From: an uncultured Acidobacteriaceae bacterium
GTDB taxonomy: Bacteria; Acidobacteriota; Terriglobia; Terriglobales; Acidobacteriaceae
DNA: 64,000 nucleotides
Reading direction: 5' to 3'
Assembly (NCBI GenBank): GCA_937879855.1
Contig: CALFMO010000044.1
Span: forward strand, 37,388 to 101,387
How positions within the stretch are numbered: the stretch's first letter is position 1; the number at the start of each line of letters is the position of its first letter. A model generated the notes under the pieces. The model searched no databases and was not told where the DNA came from. It was given only the letters and a program-made list of their open reading frames with translations. A program made the translations under genes and the position numbers. Below, one piece after another: positions 58,608 through 64,000 of this stretch.

Positions 58608-59975
58608 ATGAAACGAATTCACGCGCTTACGCTCATGGCAGCAGTCAGTTGGCTCGTCTCGATGGCAGTCGCCCAGAGCCCCTGCCCGACCCAAGTTCTG
58701 CAAGGCTCGAACGCAACCACTTCGCGCGATCTGATCTGCCTGGTTCCGCAGGTTTACGGTCCGGGCGGGCTGGTGGGTCAGAATAACGGCGGACCGCTGC
58801 AGACCACCGTGGGCCACGAAGTTCACTTTCAGGCGTCAAGCATAAGCAGCTTCGGGCCGTTGAACTCCGAGGTTGGTATTGCACTCAGCCAGTTGCCCAT
58901 TGCGCCACCGGTTGCCGCCGGCTTCATTATCAGCGGCGGCACGCTTACACAGGCGGAAGGTTTCGGCCCAATCCTTTCAGAACGTGCCGATACCGTCGGT
59001 AGGCATCGGCTATTCGTTGGAGCAAGTTACCAGTTCTTTCAGTTTGACAAAGTAGACGGGATTGACATCAGGAACTTCGGGGTCGTCTTGACTCACGAGT
59101 CGGAACCAGGCAATCCCGTGTTCACCAACGACATTATCGCAACCCAGAACCGAATTGATTTGAAAGTACACCAGATGACTTTTGTGGCGACCTACGGCGT
59201 CACACGGGCGTTGGATATTTCTGTGGCTGTGCCAGTTCTCGACGTGCGAATGGGAGTCACCTCGAAAGCCACGATCTTTAATTTCGAGTCCCCTCCCGTG
59301 AATCACCAGTTTCTGCCGACGCCTGAGCCGAACGAGACACTCATTGGTCCGTACGATGCCCTGTTCACCAATTCTCACGCTGCGATGGGTATCGGTGACG
59401 TGACGATCCGCGCCAAGCTGCGAGCCTGGCAGTCGCAGAATGAACGATCCGCCCTCGCCGTCGGCGTGGACGTGCGTCTCCCATCCGGTGATGCCAACAA
59501 CTTCCTCGGCGCAGGTACCTGGGGAGTTCGGCCTTTTGCCACGATCAGCCATACGGGCCGGTTTGTGACACCGCATTCCAGCCTCGGTTTCCAAGGTAAT
59601 GGAGACTCGGTATTGCCGGGCGCGGTTACAACCCAGCCGGTTACCAAAGCGAAGATGCCAGACGTGTTCAGCTACGCCGCAGGGGCCGATGTGGGCTTCG
59701 CTCACCGGATCAGTTTTACCGGCGATTTTATTGGACAAACCTTACTGCACGCTCCAAAGATCTCGAAGACCACCTACACTGACTTTGCCGGCGGGATGCA
59801 TGACAATGTAGCGCCGGCAATCGACACAGTGACGCAACTGAGCATTGCGGCTGGTGGAAAACTCCGGGTTGCTGGGCAACTCCTGCTGGTTGGCAATGTG
59901 TTGTTTCGTCTCAACGACGCGGGTTTGCACTCCCGGCCGGCGCCTTTGGTGGGATTGTCCTACACCTTTCGTTAA
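58608..59975 (+). CDS. outer-membrane beta-barrel transporter-like protein
   Basis: 455 residues, ATG at 58608 (GGAGACGC upstream). A signal peptide (LTLMAAVSWLVSMAVAQ) precedes a beta-rich sequence with alternating hydrophobics and barrel-type strands (LFVGASYQFFQF, ATYGVTRALDISVAVPVLD, AVGVDVRLPSGD) and ends in YTFR, similar to outer-membrane insertion signals. It resembles the MetA-pathway phenol-degradation family (PF13557-like). Substrate unknown. Its stop and the kinase stop overlap by 4 bp, tail to tail, so the two genes converge without room for a terminator. Confidence 0.75.
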   Translation: MKRIHALTLMAAVSWLVSMAVAQSPCPTQVLQGSNATTSRDLICLVPQVYGPGGLVGQNNGGPLQTTVGHEVHFQASSISSFGPLNSEVGIALSQLPIAPPVAAGFIISGGTLTQAEGFGPILSERADTVGRHRLFVGASYQFFQFDKVDGIDIRNFGVVLTHESEPGNPVFTNDIIATQNRIDLKVHQMTFVATYGVTRALDISVAVPVLDVRMGVTSKATIFNFESPPVNHQFLPTPEPNETLIGPYDALFTNSHAAMGIGDVTIRAKLRAWQSQNERSALAVGVDVRLPSGDANNFLGAGTWGVRPFATISHTGRFVTPHSSLGFQGNGDSVLPGAVTTQPVTKAKMPDVFSYAAGADVGFAHRISFTGDFIGQTLLHAPKISKTTYTDFAGGMHDNVAPAIDTVTQLSIAAGGKLRVAGQLLLVGNVLFRLNDAGLHSRPAPLVGLSYTFR

Positions 59976-62900
59976 TCTTTGATGCCGTCGATTCTCCAGC
60001 TGTTCTGAGCGTCGGAAGATTTCTTCAGCTTGACCGAAATTCTCTGCGAAGGATTATTTGGGTTGCCGTTGATGGTGATTGAGGTTTGAAACACGCCATC
60101 CAGCTTTGCGTTTTTCCCTTCGATTGTCGGACCCGAAGTTACCGTTATCGAGGCCTTGAGGCTGCTGGCCATACGAAATGTGTCTACCCAAGTTTTGATC
60201 TTGTTGCTCGGGATATTGGGCCAAGCGCGCTGAATGCCAGTCAGGTCCTTGGCGCTTATAGCGTCCGTATATTCCTTCAGCGCTGCCAGAATCGCGGTTT
60301 TGTCGTCTACCGCCGATCCGGATGCGCTGGCTTCTTCAGTAGTGCTTCCCCTGGTATTCGGTCTCGGCGCAGTGCTTAATTTGGCAAGCGCGCCTCTTGC
60401 GTCCGTGGCATGCTGCCCCGTTGGAAATTGAGTGAGATATGTTTGCAATCCAGCCGCGTCCTTGCTGCTCTGCGTCCAGACGATGTCGTCCAACCGGTTC
60501 ACAATTGTGCTGTGAATTTCCCCGGAAGGATACCTGAGCAGATAGTTTCGAAGGACTGCAGAATCGGAAGTCGAGGCAATAATCTTGGTGTCCTGTTGCT
60601 CGCGAATTTGCGGGGCGTAGTGGCCGCCCGGGTAAAGCTGAAGGTATTCATTCACAGCAGCCACGTCAGCGCCTCCGCGGGCCCGCGCCCATAACAAGTC
60701 CTCGCGACGCGAGTCTGCCTCAACGTGGTGTGTGCCGTTGGGATATTTCCCGAGAAAGCGGTTCCAATCCTCAACTGAAGCCGATTTTTGCACGGCTTGC
60801 CAGTCTGTCTGTTCGAGGTCATGACCAACTGCAGGCGGCTCGGCCACATGGGCCGGACTCCGCTCGGGAGGCGGCGCCTCGACTCGACTGGGCTTTTTTG
60901 TGACTGAATCAGTCAAGGATTTCGTGCCTGAATCCGTCAAGGATCCACTACGATGCTGTTCGCTACTCGCCGTGTCTGTCTTAGCTGATTCGGGTTGAGC
61001 CGTTTCCTCATGCGTGGCAGTCGTGCTCCCAGTCGCGGGCTGTGTTGTTTGTGTTTGAGTTTGGGTAGCAACTGGCGTCTGAGAAGCTGTCAACTCGGAC
61101 TTCGAGCTACTGTGCACGACAGCGAAAATGATCGCACTTACTACCGCGATTGCTGCCGCGACCGCGCCCAGCTTCCAGCCCAAGCTCGAAGGCTGCCTGA
61201 AGGGCTGAACTTCAAGACGCTTTCCCGCCGAAATTGCAGGCGGAGAGGCATTCCTCTCGCTTGCGATGTCAAGGCTCGCTGTGGGGGCTGGAGATGCTCC
61301 TGATGGAGCGAGCCAGCGAGTGGCCATCAATTGAGAAGCTCCACCGGCCGGAATGTTCTTACCGGAAGAACCCTGATGGGCTAGCCGGGTGATACGGCTC
61401 GCAACCTGCGGATACTGAGGATAGATTTCACGGATATGCTCCCATTGTTGCGCAGCGTCTGCATAGTGCCCCTCTGTTTCCAGTTGTTCCGCCCGTTGAA
61501 CCGCGGGATTGAGCCGCTCATTTCGGCTCCGGATCATCGAGACAATCTGCTCGACCCGCTCGTTACCAGGATTCCTGTGCAGCGTTTCTTCTACAATCCG
61601 CAGCTGAATATCTGGATGCGGCTCAGCCGCAAGCGAGAGTTCAAGAACTTCGGCTGCTTCCCGTTGTTTGAGCTTGGTCGCTTCCGTGATACGCAGGTTG
61701 CCTTCTTCGGCGACCGTGAGAGCCTGCTTGATTTCGCTGGAAGAGGGAAAATCTATACGAGCTGTACGCAGCAGGTCCGCAGCTGATTCGAAATCTCTTA
61801 CGTGCATTGCCTGGCGCGCGCGCTCCAGAATTTCTTGCTCAATCTGAGCCATGCGCTCGCTCTCTGCACTGTCCCGAAGTCTCTGCAAAGCGCTGGACAG
61901 TTGCGGGTCCGCGCCGAAATGCCGCACCGCCGATTCCAGGATTTGCACCGCTGCTGCGCTCTGCTTCTTGCTGCTAAGGTCCCAGGCTTCGGTTAGCTGC
62001 TTCTGGATCTCTGCTTGTCGCTCGGCAGCCGCGAGCATGGCCTTCGCCTTCTCGCGCAATCCCAGGAAATTGGGATCGGCGGGAAATCTTTGGAGTGCCT
62101 GCTCGGTCGCAGCCATGGATGCGAGTGCGTTCCCATCCCGGAAGAACTTCTCGATTTCCTTCAGGGCGCTGTCGCGCTCGCGACGCGCCTTGTCTTTCGA
62201 ATAAAGCTCCGCCGCCTGCTCCTTCAGCCCAGCCAGTTCGGGGAACTGCGGATCAATCTCCTCCATCGCCCGCAACGCCGAGTACGTCTCGGGAAATTTG
62301 CGAGCGGCGATCAGCGAGCGCGCTTCTTCGGCCAGCGCGCGCAGCTGTTTTTCCTTCTGCTCGTCTTGCACCAACCGTCCCAGGACGTTTTTCATCATCC
62401 GCGCCTGGGTGTCGGTAGGATCCTTCTCCAGCGCCTCGTCTACCAATTTGTTGGCTGCCGGTAAATCCTCCATGTCCTTGGCAGCTTGGGCCAGTTTCAG
62501 CCGGTTCAGGACAAACTGCTTACGCTCCAACTCCTGGACGATGAGCTTGCGGTAATCCTGCAATTCGGAGTTGGTTGGGCTCAGAGCGATGGCTTCGGAA
62601 ATGGCGCTGAGCGCTTGCTTGTAGTCGCGGGCTCCCACGGCCTGGCTTGCTTTTTCGCGCAGGTCCCGCAGTTGTGCGGATTTTTTCTGCAACTGGGGCT
62701 GAAGCTGGTTGTGCAGTTCAAGCGCGCGGATATGCCGCGTATCGATGCGAAGCACCTGCAGCGCCAGTTCGTCGGCGCGCAGAATGTCGCCGGAATCGCG
62801 CGACAAATACGCCTGATCGATAATGTCTTCTTTCAGCGGTGCCTGCACCTCGGCGAGCTCCGAAGCCATCTCGTCGGCACCTTGATAGCGGCTGAGGACG

Positions 62901-63667
62901 TCTTTGGCTAAGGCGCGTGCCAATACGCGGTCCAGACCCGCCGGGTACTGCTGCATATGGCTGGTCAGTGGAGGATACGGTTCCGCCACGATTTTGGTGG
63001 CAATCTCATAATCGCTGTCCCCACTCCACGGCACTTTACCGGTCACAACCTCGTACAACATCACTCCTGTCGAAAAAATATCGGAGCGCCAATCCAGGTT
63101 CTTCTCCCCGCGGATCTGTTGCGGCGACATATACAGGGTCGTGCCAATGGCAGTTCCGCTCTTGGTGGCTGTGGAAGTAGCGGCGCGTGCGATGCCGAAA
63201 TCGAGCAGCTTGATACGCTGACCGTCTTTCAGCACCATCACGTTTGCCGGCTTGACGTCACGGTGGATGACCTTCCATTCGGTGTGGGCGTAGTGCAGGG
63301 CATTACAGACCTGGATAATGCAATCCAGCTTCTGGAGCAATGTGAGTTTCGCCCCAGAGCCAATGAGCTTGTCGAGCGGAGTCCCTTCCACGAACTCCAT
63401 CGCGATGTACGGTGCGCCCGCATGTTGGCCACGCGCGTACACCACCGCGATATTGGCGTGCTGCATCTTTGCAGCGGTCTTTGCCTCGGCGTCGAATCGC
63501 GCGCGGAATTCAGGATTGCCGGCGACATGTGAGGTCATTACTTTGATGGCGACGAGACGGTCCAACTCCGTGTCCATCGCCTTGTAGACCACACCCATGC
63601 CACCCCGGCCGAGCTCGGCCAGGATCTCATACCGGTTGTCGATTCGTGCCCGGACCTCCGACAGCAT
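59972..63667 (-). CDS. PknB-like Ser/Thr protein kinase with TPR-like repeats and periplasmic tail
   Basis: 1231 residues from the ATG at 63667 (GTG at 63730 would add 21). Kinase: Gly loop LGRGGMG (residues 19-25), Lys42, HRDVKPAN (135-142, catalytic Asp137) and DFG (156-158). A TPR-like coiled region covers about 300-770. One membrane helix (LGAVAAAIAVVSAIIFAVVH) lies near 850, followed by a Thr/Ser/Pro linker and a second repeat domain. It could sense cell-wall or osmotic signals and phosphorylate cytoplasmic targets. Convergent with the barrel gene. Confidence 0.92.
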   Translation of the reverse strand: MLSEVRARIDNRYEILAELGRGGMGVVYKAMDTELDRLVAIKVMTSHVAGNPEFRARFDAEAKTAAKMQHANIAVVYARGQHAGAPYIAMEFVEGTPLDKLIGSGAKLTLLQKLDCIIQVCNALHYAHTEWKVIHRDVKPANVMVLKDGQRIKLLDFGIARAATSTATKSGTAIGTTLYMSPQQIRGEKNLDWRSDIFSTGVMLYEVVTGKVPWSGDSDYEIATKIVAEPYPPLTSHMQQYPAGLDRVLARALAKDVLSRYQGADEMASELAEVQAPLKEDIIDQAYLSRDSGDILRADELALQVLRIDTRHIRALELHNQLQPQLQKKSAQLRDLREKASQAVGARDYKQALSAISEAIALSPTNSELQDYRKLIVQELERKQFVLNRLKLAQAAKDMEDLPAANKLVDEALEKDPTDTQARMMKNVLGRLVQDEQKEKQLRALAEEARSLIAARKFPETYSALRAMEEIDPQFPELAGLKEQAAELYSKDKARRERDSALKEIEKFFRDGNALASMAATEQALQRFPADPNFLGLREKAKAMLAAAERQAEIQKQLTEAWDLSSKKQSAAAVQILESAVRHFGADPQLSSALQRLRDSAESERMAQIEQEILERARQAMHVRDFESAADLLRTARIDFPSSSEIKQALTVAEEGNLRITEATKLKQREAAEVLELSLAAEPHPDIQLRIVEETLHRNPGNERVEQIVSMIRSRNERLNPAVQRAEQLETEGHYADAAQQWEHIREIYPQYPQVASRITRLAHQGSSGKNIPAGGASQLMATRWLAPSGASPAPTASLDIASERNASPPAISAGKRLEVQPFRQPSSLGWKLGAVAAAIAVVSAIIFAVVHSSSKSELTASQTPVATQTQTQTTQPATGSTTATHEETAQPESAKTDTASSEQHRSGSLTDSGTKSLTDSVTKKPSRVEAPPPERSPAHVAEPPAVGHDLEQTDWQAVQKSASVEDWNRFLGKYPNGTHHVEADSRREDLLWARARGGADVAAVNEYLQLYPGGHYAPQIREQQDTKIIASTSDSAVLRNYLLRYPSGEIHSTIVNRLDDIVWTQSSKDAAGLQTYLTQFPTGQHATDARGALAKLSTAPRPNTRGSTTEEASASGSAVDDKTAILAALKEYTDAISAKDLTGIQRAWPNIPSNKIKTWVDTFRMASSLKASITVTSGPTIEGKNAKLDGVFQTSITINGNPNNPSQRISVKLKKSSDAQNSWRIDGIKD

Positions 63668-63945
63668 GCCCTTCGCCCTCTCCAACGCCGGGGGAGCGTA
63701 TCGACGTACATTAGCACGAAAGTTAACCACTGAGAATGGGAAGGTTATCCGGATCGAAAGCGAGCAGATGAGCCTTTGGACAGGCCTTTGCTACCTACAA
63801 GACACTGCGGAGCCCACGGGCTGTAGTGTTTCGCAACAGGATGGCTACGACGCCAGAAACAATTGCGTAAACGAATAGCCTGGGAGAGGTAGGGTACGTC
63901 GGTCACCACTGGGAGGACTCTATTTACTAGGGTGTGGAAAAATCG

Positions 63946-64000
63946 TGGTGCCGGGAGGGGGAGTCGAACCCCCAAGACCCGAAGGTCGGCGGATTTTGAG
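63946..64000 (-). tRNA. tRNA-Leu (anticodon CAA), partial at right edge
   Basis: The minus strand reads CTCAAAATCC (anticodon loop with CAA), a long variable arm GCCGACCTTCGGGT, the T-arm GGGGGTTCGACTCCCCC and an acceptor end CCCGGCACCA with encoded CCA. The long variable arm and CAA fit tRNA-Leu. The D-arm and 5' end lie beyond the window. Confidence 0.88.

Noticed and set aside
1..64000. CRISPR array
   Set aside because: No regularly spaced direct repeats and no Cas gene were seen.

Overview
The window looks like a chromosomal stretch of an Acidobacteriota genome, probably class Terriglobia. This is inferred from the moderate-to-high G+C content and from small protein families I associate with that group: zinc-ribbon and helical micro-proteins, DUF5818-like and DUF4287 proteins, a giant PknB-like kinase with TPR-like repeats, and Ig-like secreted proteins. 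No rRNA or species-level marker is present, so the assignment is tentative. Much of the window is accessory DNA: conjugation genes, recombinase and tRNA relics, and many broken genes.

Region 1 (1-15111, all minus strand) is one long run of conjugation genes, read right to left: MoxR-type AAA+ ATPase, VirB1-like transglycosylase, VirB9/TrbG, VirB10/TrbI, two small proteins, a TrbC/VirB2-like pilin, two further membrane proteins carrying the same pilin-like module, VirB3/TrbD, VirB4/TrbE, two tandem VirB5/TrbJ-like paralogues, VirB6/TrbL, VirB8/TrbF and three poorly known genes. The last one, cut by the left edge, has short motifs reminiscent of QDE-1/YonO-type RNA polymerases. No VirB11, VirD4 or relaxase is visible in the cluster. 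A broken VirB11/TrbB fragment lies far away at about 36.8 kb.

Region 2 (15.6-24.1 kb) holds an overlapping three-gene unit (terpene-cyclase-like repeat protein, Tat-exported DUF362 protein, CPBP protease), receiver proteins (one frameshifted), a Crp/Fnr regulator, a Dyp peroxidase, an MscL whose tail looks like a MarR C-terminus, a small membrane protein and a SnoaL-like protein. Region 3 (24.1-28.8 kb) has paired hairpin repeats, a broken vanadium haloperoxidase, a cluster of small zinc-finger and helical proteins, another receiver and an integrase fragment. Region 4 (29-36.4 kb) has an XRE/MmyB-type regulator, lipocalin-like, DoxX, DUF4287, alpha/beta hydrolase, DUF2268-type protease, GT39 glycosyltransferase and acetyltransferase genes, plus one decayed membrane-protein gene. 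Region 5 (36.4-47.2 kb) lies between two direct copies of a ~107-bp repeat. It contains fragments (AraC, TrbB, MFS), an acetyltransferase, small helical proteins, a receiver-histidine kinase, a large AsmA protein, a ~210-bp duplication and broken small genes.

Region 6 (47.4-51.2 kb) is a compact plus-strand mobile module: excisionase-like HTH, small membrane protein, winged-helix replication-relaxation-like protein, a conserved unknown, a 21-bp inverted repeat, an RHH-like gene with an early stop, an ArdC-like C-terminal fragment and a DUF6908 protein, ending at a terminator. Region 7 (51.2-54.7 kb) is bounded by a shared repeat and holds an AraC regulator followed by three damaged oxidoreductase/tautomerase genes. 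Region 8 (54.7-55.8 kb) is a metal-resistance-like operon (MerR regulator, MerC-like membrane protein, thioredoxin-like protein) with a textbook MerR promoter. Region 9 (55.8-64 kb) has tRNA 3'-end scars and an integrase relic, then an Ig-like secreted protein, an outer-membrane barrel, a 1231-residue Ser/Thr kinase and a partial tRNA-Leu.

Two cautions apply. Several pseudogenes differ from an intact gene by one base, so assembly indels cannot be excluded for those. Start codons were chosen by eye from ribosome-binding sites and overlaps.
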